Shown here piece after piece: positions 51,360-59,648 of a DNA stretch of 64,000 bases (within the stretch, counting starts at the first letter, position 1; each line of letters begins with the position of its first letter). The stretch lies in NCBI GenBank assembly GCA_050251715.1, contig JBFWMG010000004.1:148291-212290 (forward strand), in the 5' to 3' direction. The notes beneath the pieces are model-generated. The model had not been told where the DNA came from, made no database searches, and saw only the letters and a list, made by a program, of their open reading frames with translations. The translations under genes were made by a program, and so were the position numbers. Origin of the DNA: JBFWMG01 sp050251715. GTDB taxonomy: Bacteria; Desulfobacterota; Desulfovibrionia; Desulfovibrionales; Desulfovibrionaceae.

Positions 51360-52631
51360 TCAGCGCAACAGATCAAGGAGGCGATCGGCGTGGGGCCGCT
51401 GGGCGCTGGCTGGGGGAATACCCTCCAAGGCCCGCACGGCCATGGCCCGGTCATGCAGCCGCAGGGCCGCCGTGGCGAGGAAGAACCGCGCCTCGGCATC
51501 CCCCGGCGCCTGCGCCACCACCGCGCGCAGCAGACGCGCCGCGTCCTCGTTGCGACCGATGCGCAGGCAGCACAGGGCGGCGTCGCGGCGGCCCCGCGCC
51601 CGCTCCTCGCCGGACGGCAGCATGTCCACGAGGCGCTCCCAGGCCGCGAACGCGGCGTTGCCCAGCCCCGCCTGCTCGTACAGGATGGCCGACCGCCGCA
51701 ACGACGCGGCGAGTGAGGCGTCCTCGCCCAGACGGGGCATGATGGGCGTGGGGTGCAGGCGGGCGGCGGCCAGGGGAAGGCCAAGCCGCAGATACAGGCC
51801 CGCGAGCCGTTGCCGCAGCGCCCCGCCGCCTGCCGCCTCCGTGCCGTTGCGGTCCGCCGACGTGCGCAACGCGGTTTCCAAGGCGGCGGCGGCGTGGGTC
51901 AGGCGGTCTCCGGCCTCCTCGGCCTGGGCCAAGGCGAGCCACAACCCCGTGTCCAGCGGATGGCGCGCAAGGGCGGCCTCGAATGCCCGCACGCCCTGCC
52001 CGTGCCGCCCGGCGGCGGTCTGGATCCACGCATTGCGCCGGAGGCAGGCCGCGTCAGGATCGGGCAGCAGCGGCAAAACGGCGTCCATGACCCGCGCGGC
52101 CTCCCGTGCCCTGCCCAGTCGCATCCATGCCTCGGCAGCGGAACGCAGGAGCGCCGGGTCGCCGGGCCGCGCCAAGGCAAACGCCGCCTCGAACGATCCG
52201 GCGCATGCCTCCCACCGTTCCACACCGCATGCGGCCAGGGCGAAATTGCGCGCGGCGGCGGGGTCGTCCGGCATCCCGCCACGGGCAAGGGCAAAGGCGT
52301 CATACGCCCCGCGCATGTCGCCCAGCATGTACAGCGCATTGCCCAGGGCAAGGCGCAACGCGGGATGGTGCGGTTCCGGCACGGCCAGACGGGACGCGGC
52401 CGCACCACGGGCCGCATCCCAATCGCCCGCCTCCAGCGCCCTTGTGGCGGCGCGTAGCGCCCGCGCGTCCTCGCCGGCCGGCCGTGCGTCCATGGGCGCG
52501 TCCGTGTTCCCGGCGTGGCTGGCGCGCAGCAGAACCAGCAGCAGCAACGCGGCGCACAGCAGCGCCGCCAGCAGCTCCCCGATCCGGTGAACACGGCGGG
52601 GCCAACGGACAAAACGATCAGTACGCGGCAT
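51360..52631 (-). CDS. TPR protein of the TonB2 system
   Basis: A 423-residue protein with an N-terminal membrane anchor (ELLAALLCAALLLLVLLRAS, about 18-37) and TPR-like helical repeats through the rest (ALRLALGNALYMLGDMRGAYDAFALARGG and similar). It is the last gene of a six-gene operon with tonB, exbD, two exbB-like genes and a DUF3450 gene. TPR proteins in the same place occur in Vibrio and Shewanella TonB2 operons, so it is probably a periplasmic scaffold of that system. Confidence 0.82.
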   Translation of the reverse strand: MPRTDRFVRWPRRVHRIGELLAALLCAALLLLVLLRASHAGNTDAPMDARPAGEDARALRAATRALEAGDWDAARGAAASRLAVPEPHHPALRLALGNALYMLGDMRGAYDAFALARGGMPDDPAAARNFALAACGVERWEACAGSFEAAFALARPGDPALLRSAAEAWMRLGRAREAARVMDAVLPLLPDPDAACLRRNAWIQTAAGRHGQGVRAFEAALARHPLDTGLWLALAQAEEAGDRLTHAAAALETALRTSADRNGTEAAGGGALRQRLAGLYLRLGLPLAAARLHPTPIMPRLGEDASLAASLRRSAILYEQAGLGNAAFAAWERLVDMLPSGEERARGRRDAALCCLRIGRNEDAARLLRAVVAQAPGDAEARFFLATAALRLHDRAMAVRALEGIPPASAQRPHADRLLDLLR

Positions 52632-52637
52632 GGCGGG

Positions 52638-53291
52638 TCACTCCATGCTGAAAGTCACGGGCAGGCGCACCCAGGTGCGCACGGGTTTGCCGTGGCGCAT
52701 GCCGGGTGCGAAACGCCAGCCGGCCACGGCAAGGCGGGCGCTGTCCTCGAACACGCCAGGCGGCTGGGCGGACACGATTTCCACCAGCCCCACGGAGCCG
52801 TCCCTTTCGACCACCAGCCGCAGCACCACCGTGCCCGAGATGCCCCGCCGCCGGGCCGCGTAGGGATAATCCGGCGGCGTCGTGAATACGGCGCGGGGCG
52901 GTTCATCCACATGCGCCTCGTCATAGATGCCGCTTCCCACGCCGCCGGTGTCGGGGACGATCCCCACGGGAAGGGCAAAATCAAGCGCCGGGTTTTGCGG
53001 GGCGGTCATGGCGGGGCTGATGGCCGGAGGCAGGGAGGGGACAGGCAGTTCCGGCACGGGGGGCGGAACAGGAAACAGCGGCGGCTGGGCAGGCGCGGTC
53101 GTGGCGGCCATGATGGCCGTGTCCACGCTGTCCACCGGCTCGGGCGGCGTGTCGTAGACCAGGGCCACCGCGTCGGGATAGACCGGGGACAGGGGCGGCG
53201 CGGGGCGCGCCGTGAGAAGGGCCAAAGCCAGAAACAGAAGCAGGGTCGCCCCCACTCCGCCGACCAGGGGCGGCACAACGCGCAGGGTCAT
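52638..53291 (-). CDS. tonB: Energy transducer TonB
   Basis: A 217-residue TonB: N-terminal anchor helix (VGGVGATLLLFLALALLTA), a Pro-rich spacer, and a C-terminal TonB domain with PPDYPYAARRRGISGTVVLRLVVERDGSV and the final VRLPVTFSME. It transmits ion-motive force from ExbB/ExbD to outer-membrane receptors such as that at 46077. Start 53291 overlaps the exbD stop as ATGA. The spacer is short, typical of TonB2-type proteins. Confidence 0.93.
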   Translation of the reverse strand: MTLRVVPPLVGGVGATLLLFLALALLTARPAPPLSPVYPDAVALVYDTPPEPVDSVDTAIMAATTAPAQPPLFPVPPPVPELPVPSLPPAISPAMTAPQNPALDFALPVGIVPDTGGVGSGIYDEAHVDEPPRAVFTTPPDYPYAARRRGISGTVVLRLVVERDGSVGLVEIVSAQPPGVFEDSARLAVAGWRFAPGMRHGKPVRTWVRLPVTFSME

Positions 53292-53707
53292 GGCTCGGCC
53301 GGTTGCCGGGCGGCAAGGCTCACATTGACCGCCCCGGCCAGACGGCACTGGTCGATGACAGTAATGACATCCCGGGTGCGGCTGCGGCCATCGGCCACCA
53401 CCATGACGGTTCCTTCCCGCGCGTCATCGAGAAAGGCGCGCACGCGCGCGCCCACGGCGCGCGTGTCCACCTGCCGCCCCTCCACATACGCCGTCCCGTC
53501 CGGCCCCACCCCCACCTGGAGCACGGGCGTGGCGGTAGGCTGCGCCGTGCGCGCGGCGGGACGCTCCACGTCAATGCCCGCCTCGCGGACAAAGGACGCC
53601 GTGACCACGAAAAAGATGAGCAGGATGAACACCATGTCGATGAGCGGCGCCATGTTGAGCTCCACGGCTCCGCGACGGCGGCTCCGCAACCGGCGCAACC
53701 GGTTCAT
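53288..53707 (-). CDS. exbD: Biopolymer transport protein ExbD
   Basis: A 139-residue single-helix protein. LNMAPLIDMVFILLIFFVVTASF contains the proton-carrying Asp in the membrane helix, and a periplasmic domain follows with VMVVADGRSRTRDVITVIDQCRLAG. Starts as ATGA with the exbB stop and ends as ATGA with tonB. Confidence 0.94.
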   Translation of the reverse strand: MNRLRRLRSRRRGAVELNMAPLIDMVFILLIFFVVTASFVREAGIDVERPAARTAQPTATPVLQVGVGPDGTAYVEGRQVDTRAVGARVRAFLDDAREGTVMVVADGRSRTRDVITVIDQCRLAGAVNVSLAARQPAEP

Positions 53708-54345
53708 GCCTCGGCTCCGGGTGCGCACTCCAGCCGCCCCAGCCTGGACTGGAACCGGCGCACCTTGTCCTCGAACCCCTGCGCGCGCCGTTTCAGGAAA
53801 TGACCGGCGAACAGGGCGGGAATGGCCACGAGAAGCCCTGTCTGGGTGCTGACCAGGGCCGCCGCGATGCCGCCGGACAGCGTTCTGGACGCCCCGGAAC
53901 CCACGGTGGCCAGGGAATCAAAGGCGCCGATCATGCCGGTCACCGTGCCGAGAAGGCCCATGAAGGGCGCGAGTTCCGCCAGCATGAGGATGGCGCCCAG
54001 GCCTTGATGCGCCTGGCGCAGCAGCGGCAGGCAGAGCCTATGCAGCAGCATGCGGTCCAGGTCGGCGTCTCCCGTGCGGCGGGCGAGATAGGCGTTGGCC
54101 ATGTGCGGACGCCAGTCACGGCTCCCCGCACCGTGCGGCAAACGCCCCTCCGCCAGCCCTTGCAGGATGTCCGTGGTGGGCACGCGGGCCTCCAGCCCGC
54201 GCCATCGCGCGAGTTGCCAGCCCTTGCGCAGGATGAGCGTCCAGGCCCAGACCGAGGCGGCGGCCAGGGGCCACATGACCGGTCCGCCCAGATCCATGAT
54301 GGCGCGCACCGAGCCCCACGCCCCGTCCAGGAACGCCACGCTCAC
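53704..54345 (-). CDS. exbB: ExbB-type proton channel subunit
   Basis: A 213-residue MotA/TolQ/ExbB protein with three hydrophobic helices and the signature LAPFMGLLGTVTGMIGAFDSLATVG plus LSGGIAAALVSTQTGLLVAIPAL. It is the short ExbB of the operon and should form the pentameric channel around ExbD. The start overlaps the upstream gene by 4 bp. Confidence 0.94.
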   Translation of the reverse strand: MSVAFLDGAWGSVRAIMDLGGPVMWPLAAASVWAWTLILRKGWQLARWRGLEARVPTTDILQGLAEGRLPHGAGSRDWRPHMANAYLARRTGDADLDRMLLHRLCLPLLRQAHQGLGAILMLAELAPFMGLLGTVTGMIGAFDSLATVGSGASRTLSGGIAAALVSTQTGLLVAIPALFAGHFLKRRAQGFEDKVRRFQSRLGRLECAPGAEA

Positions 54346-55808
54346 TGCGGTTCCTCCCGATTGCCCAGAAGGACAACGGTAAAGGCCACGCTTTTCTCTT
54401 CCATGTCCCCCAGCATGGCGTCCACCCGGCGCTCCAGCAGGTGGTGCGCCAGCAGCAGGGGAATGGCCACGGCCAGCCCCAGTTGCGTGGTCACCAGCGC
54501 CTCGGAAATGCCCCCGGCCAGGAGCGAGGCATTGCTGTTGCCGAGCAGGGTCATGACGCCAAAGGTCTTGATCATGCCGGTCACCGTACCCAGCAGTCCC
54601 AACAGGGGCGCCACGGCCCCCAGCACGGCGATGGTGGGCAAAAACCGCTCCAGCCGGGGGGCTTCGCGCAGCATGGCGTCGTGGAACACGTTTTCCAGCA
54701 CGTCGCGGGGCGATCCGGCGTGGCCGAGCCCCGCCTCCAGCACCCGGCAGGCCGGACTCGCGCCATGGGCCGCGCAGAGGGAACGCCCATCCTCGGCGCG
54801 TCCCGCCCGCAGCGCGGCTTCCAGCCGCTCCAGCACCCCGTCCGACGCCATGCGCAGCCGCGTCAGCGTCCAGGCCCGCTCAAGGCCCAACAGCATGCCG
54901 ACAACGCCCACGCCCAGAATGGGCCAGACCAGCACGCCGCCGGACCGGAGCGTGGCCAGCGGCCCTGAAGCGCCCGGCTCGGCGCGCAACCACGCCCCGC
55001 CCGACATGTCCACCGGCACCACGCGCCTTGGGGCCGCCGGGTATGGGACGCTTCCCGAGGCCGTTGCGGCGATCCCCTCCCGGGCGTCGTGGTCCAACCG
55101 GCCGGGCGTGGCGGCCAGCAGCCCCTCGGGGCCAACCACCAGCCCTCCCAGGTCGCCGTCGTCCGCCACGAAATACGCGCTGTCCGGGGCCACGAGCAGG
55201 ATGTCTCCGTCCTGGGCCAAGCCAGCGCGGCCCAGGAAGGATCCCCTGATCGTCAGGGGGGCGTTGCCGTCCAAAGCCTGTTCCCGCAGGGCGTCACACA
55301 ATGCCTGGAGAATCTCGAAGGAAGGCAGCCCCGGCGTATCCAGCAGGCCGCGGACATGCGCGAGCCGATCCGTGCGCAGGGCCGCCGCAGGGGAGGCGCG
55401 GAGCAGCTTTTCCGCGTCGCGCGCGGCGGCGCGGGCCACGGACGCCACCAGCGCCATGTCGCGCTGGCGGTCATCCAGGGCGCGCCGCAACGCCGCCTCC
55501 TCTTCGAGCAACAAGGCCAACCGCTTCTTGCGCGCCTCCACATCCCGCTCCGTGCGCTGGACAGCGGCCCTGCGCGCGGCCAGGGCGGCCTCGCGCGCGG
55601 CGACATCCTGTCCGGCGGCGCGCCGGGCGGCATCCGACGCGGCCCGCACATCCTTTGCCTCCTGGGCCAGGGATCGGGCCACCTCGGGCCATTGCGCCTC
55701 ACCGGCGCACGCGGCCCTTCCGAGCACGAGCAACAGCGCCACGCCCAGCAGCATGGCCGCCGCGCACCGCCCACGCCTCAGATACGTCCAGTCCAAAAAA
55801 CGGATCAT
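54342..55808 (-). CDS. Long ExbB-like protein with periplasmic coiled coil (TtpC type)
   Basis: A 488-residue fusion. After a signal or anchor helix (AAAMLLGVALLLVLGRAACA), residues 40-145 form an Ala/Arg/Glu-rich coiled coil, then a soluble domain, then a C-terminal ExbB domain with LGAVAPLLGLLGTVTGMIKTFGVMT and LAGGISEALVTTQLGLAVAIPLLLAHH. This layout is that of TtpC, which is essential for Vibrio TonB2 function. It overlaps its neighbours by 4 bp on both sides. Confidence 0.88.
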   Translation of the reverse strand: MIRFLDWTYLRRGRCAAAMLLGVALLLVLGRAACAGEAQWPEVARSLAQEAKDVRAASDAARRAAGQDVAAREAALAARRAAVQRTERDVEARKKRLALLLEEEAALRRALDDRQRDMALVASVARAAARDAEKLLRASPAAALRTDRLAHVRGLLDTPGLPSFEILQALCDALREQALDGNAPLTIRGSFLGRAGLAQDGDILLVAPDSAYFVADDGDLGGLVVGPEGLLAATPGRLDHDAREGIAATASGSVPYPAAPRRVVPVDMSGGAWLRAEPGASGPLATLRSGGVLVWPILGVGVVGMLLGLERAWTLTRLRMASDGVLERLEAALRAGRAEDGRSLCAAHGASPACRVLEAGLGHAGSPRDVLENVFHDAMLREAPRLERFLPTIAVLGAVAPLLGLLGTVTGMIKTFGVMTLLGNSNASLLAGGISEALVTTQLGLAVAIPLLLAHHLLERRVDAMLGDMEEKSVAFTVVLLGNREEPQ

Positions 55809-56629
55809 GGTGCGTCGGCCCCAGGGAGCAGAACCAGCCCCGGCAACACGCGGCGATCAAGCATGCCGAAGGCCAGGGCGAGCTGCGCCGCGCCGTCGGC
55901 CTCCATGGGCCGCCACTGGCCCGTGGCGTCCATGCGGAAGGCCCGGCTTCCGTCACGCGAAAGGAAATAGCACGCCATGCGCCCCACACGCAGCATGCGC
56001 CCGGCCACGCGGACCAGCCCGTCCGCCGCCCCTTGCGTGGCGTTTCCAGAGTCCTGGGGCGCTTGCGGCGCCTGGATGACCGCCTCGGTGGCGGCCAGTT
56101 CGGCTCCGTACTGGGCCTCGATGAACAGCGCTTCCAACGTGCGGCGCAGCTTTTCGCCCAGCGGCGTGTCAAAATCCTTGAGCACGGCCCGCACCGCCTC
56201 CACCCTGGCCGTGCGTTCCTCGATCAGGAATTGCGGCCCTGCCGCCACATCGGCGGCCAACCGGTCGCACGCCGCGTCCAGGGCAGGCTCCAGGAGCATG
56301 CGCATGCGCCCGCCTTCGCGCTCCTGCCGGTGCAGCGCCTCCAGCACCGCTTCCCGGGCCTCTATGTACGCGTCGTACTTGCGCACCTGGTAGTCCAGCC
56401 ACACGGCGCGCCGCTCCAATTCGTCCAGCGCGCGCAACTGCTCGGCGCGGCGCGCGGCCGCCCTGTCCACCTCCTTTTGCCCTTCCCTGGCGGTGTCCAG
56501 CGCCCCGGCCAGCTCGCGCACCACGGCGTCGGGCGGGGAGGCCGCCGCGAGCGGCACGGGCCACAGCACACAGGCCTGTACAAGGAGCGCGAGCAGGATC
56601 GTACGTCCAACCATCTGTCCAACCTTCAT
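55805..56629 (-). CDS. DUF3450 periplasmic protein, first gene of the TonB2 operon
   Basis: A 274-residue secreted protein. The signal peptide ends near PLAAASP, and a long coiled coil follows (about 35-125: RRAEQLRALDELERRAVWLDYQVRK), with a C-terminal domain containing CYFLSRDGSRAFRMDATGQW. DUF3450 proteins head TonB2 operons in Vibrio and Shewanella. ATG 56629 follows AGGTGAAC; a GTG six bases earlier is possible. It is preceded by an AT-rich region with a candidate operator. Confidence 0.82.
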   Translation of the reverse strand: MKVGQMVGRTILLALLVQACVLWPVPLAAASPPDAVVRELAGALDTAREGQKEVDRAAARRAEQLRALDELERRAVWLDYQVRKYDAYIEAREAVLEALHRQEREGGRMRMLLEPALDAACDRLAADVAAGPQFLIEERTARVEAVRAVLKDFDTPLGEKLRRTLEALFIEAQYGAELAATEAVIQAPQAPQDSGNATQGAADGLVRVAGRMLRVGRMACYFLSRDGSRAFRMDATGQWRPMEADGAAQLALAFGMLDRRVLPGLVLLPGADAP

Positions 56630-56684
56630 GTTCACCTGACCCCACCATCGGATGCGTCAATTTCACACAATATGTAGCAAAATA

Positions 56685-56711
56685 CAAGTACGGTTTATAT
56701 TTTCGTAACAC
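56685..56711. promoter_or_regulatory. Candidate degenerate operator before the TonB2 operon
   Basis: On the minus strand GTGTTAC-N13-GTACTTG: one perfect GTGTTAC half and a poor second half at the same 27-bp spacing as the sites at 48500 and 51258, about 55 bp upstream of the DUF3450 start. AT-rich centre. Confidence 0.35.
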
Positions 56712-57084
56712 TGCATGCGTGAAAAATCCCTCCGGCTCCAGAGGGGATATCCCCCTGGCGCGGAAGGGGGAAGCGTGGCCAATCCATGTTGTGCGGGGCA
56801 TCGCAGATATGCGGAAACGCCGTGCCACGTGCAACCATGGAAAGGCGTTGGTCAAGAAAAGAGCGCTTCGGACCAAGCGACCGGACAGCGGGATATCGTG
56901 ACGGCGCTCCCGGACGTCTTTGCCATGGGAGCGGGTTGACGCCGTATGGTGATTCAGCTAGCCACACGCTATACGTGTCACAATAATTTTTTTCTTATCT
57001 GGCGTAAAAGGCCATCTCAAACGCGCGCAAGGTACAAATACCATGTGCCTGTGCGCCGGCGCACGACCAGGATGAGGTACCGCT
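56712..57084. other. Divergent intergenic region between TonB2 operon and FmdE gene
   Basis: No gene seen. It holds a GC-rich AGAGGGGATATCCCCCT palindrome near 56748 and, at 56964-56978, ACACG-CTATA-CGTGT just before a T-rich stretch, a possible regulator site or promoter element for the FmdE gene. Confidence 0.45.
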
Positions 57085-57696
57085 ATGTCCTGCACCTACC
57101 CCAAGGAACGCATCGAAGCCGTCATTGCCTTCCACGGCCACAGCTGTCCCGGCCTGACCATAGGCATACGCGCCTCGGAACTGGCGCGCCTGCGTTGGCC
57201 CGACGCCACGGACCGCGACCTGATGGCCGTGGTGGAGACCGACATGTGCGGCGTGGACGCCATCCAGCACCTGCTCGGCTGCACCTTTGGCAAGGGCAAC
57301 CTGATCCACCGCGACTACGGCAAGATGGCATTCTCGTTTTATAATCGCCCCCTGTATCAGGCTTTTCGCGCCGTGCTGCGCCCCGAGGCCCGCCAGGGCA
57401 TGGATGTCGAGCTGGGCGACCTGATGGCCAAGGAGGCGGACGGCGAGGCAACGCCCGAGGACGCGGCCCGCATCAGCGACCTGCGCAGCCGCATGCAGGA
57501 GGTGTTCATGGCCCTGCCGCTGGACGCGATGTTCGCGGTGCGGGAACTGACGCCCTCGCCGCCGCGTCCGGCCCGCATCTTGACCAGCCTGCGCTGCGCG
57601 TTGTGCGGCGAGATGGTCATGGAGTCCCGCACGCGCCGCCTTGGCGGCCAGACCCTGTGCATCCCCTGCTTCAACACGGTGGAGCAAAAGATCTAG
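57085..57696 (+). CDS. FmdE-domain protein with zinc ribbon
   Basis: A 203-residue protein of the FmdE family: N-terminal HGHSCPGLTIGIRASELA with the conserved His/Cys, then ETDMCGVDAIQHLLGCTFGKGNL, and a C-terminal CALCGEMVMES...CIPCF zinc ribbon (about 172-198). FmdE proteins accompany molybdenum or tungsten formylmethanofuran and formate dehydrogenase systems and probably handle metal or iron-sulfur insertion; the exact role is not known. GATGAGGTACCGCT precedes ATG 57085. The stop TAG lies in the CTAG edge of a MITE-like element. Confidence 0.87.
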   Translation: MSCTYPKERIEAVIAFHGHSCPGLTIGIRASELARLRWPDATDRDLMAVVETDMCGVDAIQHLLGCTFGKGNLIHRDYGKMAFSFYNRPLYQAFRAVLRPEARQGMDVELGDLMAKEADGEATPEDAARISDLRSRMQEVFMALPLDAMFAVRELTPSPPRPARILTSLRCALCGEMVMESRTRRLGGQTLCIPCFNTVEQKI

Positions 57697-57799
57697 AGCA
57701 TCCTACCTTTGAAAAAGATGCGCTGTGCTTATGCGTTTTGTTGAAATAATGTTTCCTTATTTCAAATCCCCGCATTGTTTCAATGCTAGAATGCGCTCG
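57693..57799 (+). mobile_element. MITE-like element E, copy 2 (107 bp)
   Basis: Starts CTAGAGCATC, with the TAG stop of the FmdE gene inside CTAG, and ends ATGCGCTCG. Internal GTTGAAATAA...TTATTTCAA inverted repeat and GCATTGTTTCAATGC hairpin, shared with the copies at 45974 and 62039. Confidence 0.7.
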
Positions 57800-57978
57800 C
57801 CTGCGCGGACAACGCACCGCCCCACAAAAAACACGCGGCGCACGCCCTCCGCACAGGAGGGTCATGCGCCAGCATCGGAACGCGGGGTACGCGCCAGGAA
57901 GGCGCGCCGAATCATGCACTGAACGAAGAGAATTTCATGATTCGTGAGGATTGGCAAAACCGCGTTTTTCCAATCCGG

Positions 57979-58009
57979 GTTGAAAAAGGCCAGGACGGCC
58001 TTTTTCAAC
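57979..58009 (-). terminator. Bidirectional rho-independent terminator
   Basis: Perfect 13-bp stem GTTGAAAAAGGCC / GGCCTTTTTCAAC with a 5-base loop, seven bases after the stop of the His-rich gene. Confidence 0.8.
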
Positions 58010-58015
58010 GGTCTA

Positions 58016-58333
58016 TTAGCCGTGGTTGTGCTCGTGGCCCCCATCACCCTCGTGGGCATGCCCGTCGTCCTGGCAATGGGCCTCGTGCGTATGTTGGTGC
58101 TCGTGCTCATGCTCCGCGCCGTGGGCATGGTGCCCGTGCTCGTGCCCGTGCCCGTGGCTGTGCGCGTGGGCGTGCTCATGCGTGTGGGTCGTGCCGTCGG
58201 CATGGGTGTGCTCATGCACATGGGCATGCTCATGGGCGTGTTCGTGGGAATGAACCTCGCCCTCGCCGTGCGTGTGAAAATGGCTATGAATCTTGTATTC
58301 GCTCTTGGTGCCGCATCCGCAATCCTTGCACAT
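58016..58333 (-). CDS. Histidine-rich metal-binding protein, orphan HypB N-terminus-like
   Basis: A 105-residue protein beginning MCKDCGCG, the nickel-binding CXXCGC-type motif of HypB N-termini, followed by ~75 residues in which nearly every second or third residue is His (HEHAHEHAHVHEHTHADG and similar). The GTPase domain of HypB is absent, so this would be a stand-alone nickel or zinc store or chaperone. Start at 58333, with AAGGGAG 7 bases upstream; ATG 58339 is an alternative. It has its own terminator. Confidence 0.8.
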   Translation of the reverse strand: MCKDCGCGTKSEYKIHSHFHTHGEGEVHSHEHAHEHAHVHEHTHADGTTHTHEHAHAHSHGHGHEHGHHAHGAEHEHEHQHTHEAHCQDDGHAHEGDGGHEHNHG

Positions 58334-58871
58334 GGCCATACTCCCTTGTTGCACATTCAGTATCGTGCATTGTTTACATCCATTCTAATGGATGCGTATG
58401 GCGAGTCAAGCGGCACCATTTATTAATTCATGACAATCCATACACCAATAACCGCGTCATGTAGCAACCGGTGTTAAAATCGTGTTCATGGCATGGCAAT
58501 CCCTTTTCACGCTGCATGGGCACGCCTTATGTCAACAGGATCGCGTGCCGGACAACAAAAACAGTTGCGGTGATTATCAGCGGGCCATGCGCGGCCATGC
58601 GCAACGCCACATGCCGGAACAGAGACGGTATCATGCACCGGCGCCCGCTTACCCTGTTCCTTCCCGCGCGCCGTTGCCGCCCCGCGTGCCCCATCTGCCG
58701 TCCCGCAACGATCCTGCGCGGAACGTGGCACATTGGATATGGGAATATGCGGACCGTGCGACACGGCCTGCGCGTCCAGCCTCGGCCACCTATGGACCGT
58801 GATCGAAACAAGGCGCCGCCCCACCTCCTGCGCCTTGCAAACTTCGTGGTCAGCGCCATGGCGCTGGCCGG
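58334..58871. other. Intergenic region between His-rich gene and RuBisCO cassette
   Basis: Contains ATCCATTCTAATGGAT (near 58379) and ACACCAATAACC...GGTGT inverted repeats (58442-58474) before a stretch without a convincing gene. Open frames here have unusual composition and no ribosome sites. Confidence 0.45.
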
Positions 58872-59618
58872 TCACAGCCACGCGGCCAGGTGGTCCAGAT
58901 CGACGCACCCGGACGCCACGGCCGGGCCGTGGCGCACCGCGCAAGGGCTGTCCGGCTCGCCGAAATGGCTGTACGCCGCAAAGGCCCGGCCCATATCCTG
59001 GTTCTCGGTATAGCCGTTGACCACGGCGATGGTGCGGATGCCCGCGTCGCAGGCCGCGGCCACGCCGTGGGCCGAGTCCTCCAGGGCCAAACATTGGCCG
59101 GGGGCGAGCCCCAGGCGCGCCAAGGTCACCGCATACACCTCCGGCGCGGGTTTCTTGCGCGCCACGTCCTCGCCCGTGGTCATGGCGGCCCAGGCAATGC
59201 CTTCCGAGGCAAGCGTCTTGCCCAGCAGGGTGTGCACGTTGATGCGGCTGGTGGTGGTGGCGATGGCCAGAAGCACGCCCCTGTCCCGCGCCTGGCGCAG
59301 CAGCCGCCGCACCCCTGGACGCAGCGCCACCGCTCCCCCGCCCAGCAGGCGGTTGTAGATGACGGTTTTGCGGACATGCAGCACGGCGGCCAGGGCGTGG
59401 GGCGAAGGGCCGTTGGGCGGAACGCACGCGGCACGCTCCATGAAATGGAGAATCCGCTCACGCCCGCCCGTGACCCGCAACAAGTCCGCGTACACCGCCC
59501 TGCCCCAACACCACCCCAGCCCGAAATCCTCAAAGGCCTGGTTAAAGGCGGCGCGGTGCAGTTCCTCGTTGTCCACCATGGTGCCGTCCACGTCCCAGAT
59601 GAGCGCCTTGAGCCGCAT
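58872..59618 (-). CDS. HAD phosphatase, CbbY-like
   Basis: A 248-residue HAD superfamily I protein. IWDVDGTMVDNEELHRAAFNQAF carries the nucleophile and acid Asp, followed by a four-helix cap, LAIATTTSRIN (motif II) and GEDVARKKPAPEVY with the motif III Lys. As the last gene after RuBisCO it probably removes the inhibitor xylulose-1,5-bisphosphate, as CbbY does; a phosphoglycolate or sugar phosphatase is the alternative. It lies 30 bp downstream of cbbM. Confidence 0.85.
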   Translation of the reverse strand: MRLKALIWDVDGTMVDNEELHRAAFNQAFEDFGLGWCWGRAVYADLLRVTGGRERILHFMERAACVPPNGPSPHALAAVLHVRKTVIYNRLLGGGAVALRPGVRRLLRQARDRGVLLAIATTTSRINVHTLLGKTLASEGIAWAAMTTGEDVARKKPAPEVYAVTLARLGLAPGQCLALEDSAHGVAAACDAGIRTIAVVNGYTENQDMGRAFAAYSHFGEPDSPCAVRHGPAVASGCVDLDHLAAWL

Positions 59619-59648
59619 GATTCCCCCCTTTCCCCGCTGGTGGCGGTC

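Noticed and set aside
57862..58356. 164-residue frame with Met-Ser/Thr-Pro repeats
   Set aside because: Shifted-frame reading of the His-rich gene; the MCKDCGCG frame has the start signal and adjoining terminator.
58471..59013. 180-residue plus-strand open frame before the RuBisCO cassette
   Set aside because: Runs into the 3' part of the CbbY-like gene in antisense, has no ribosome site and a Pro/Arg-rich composition.
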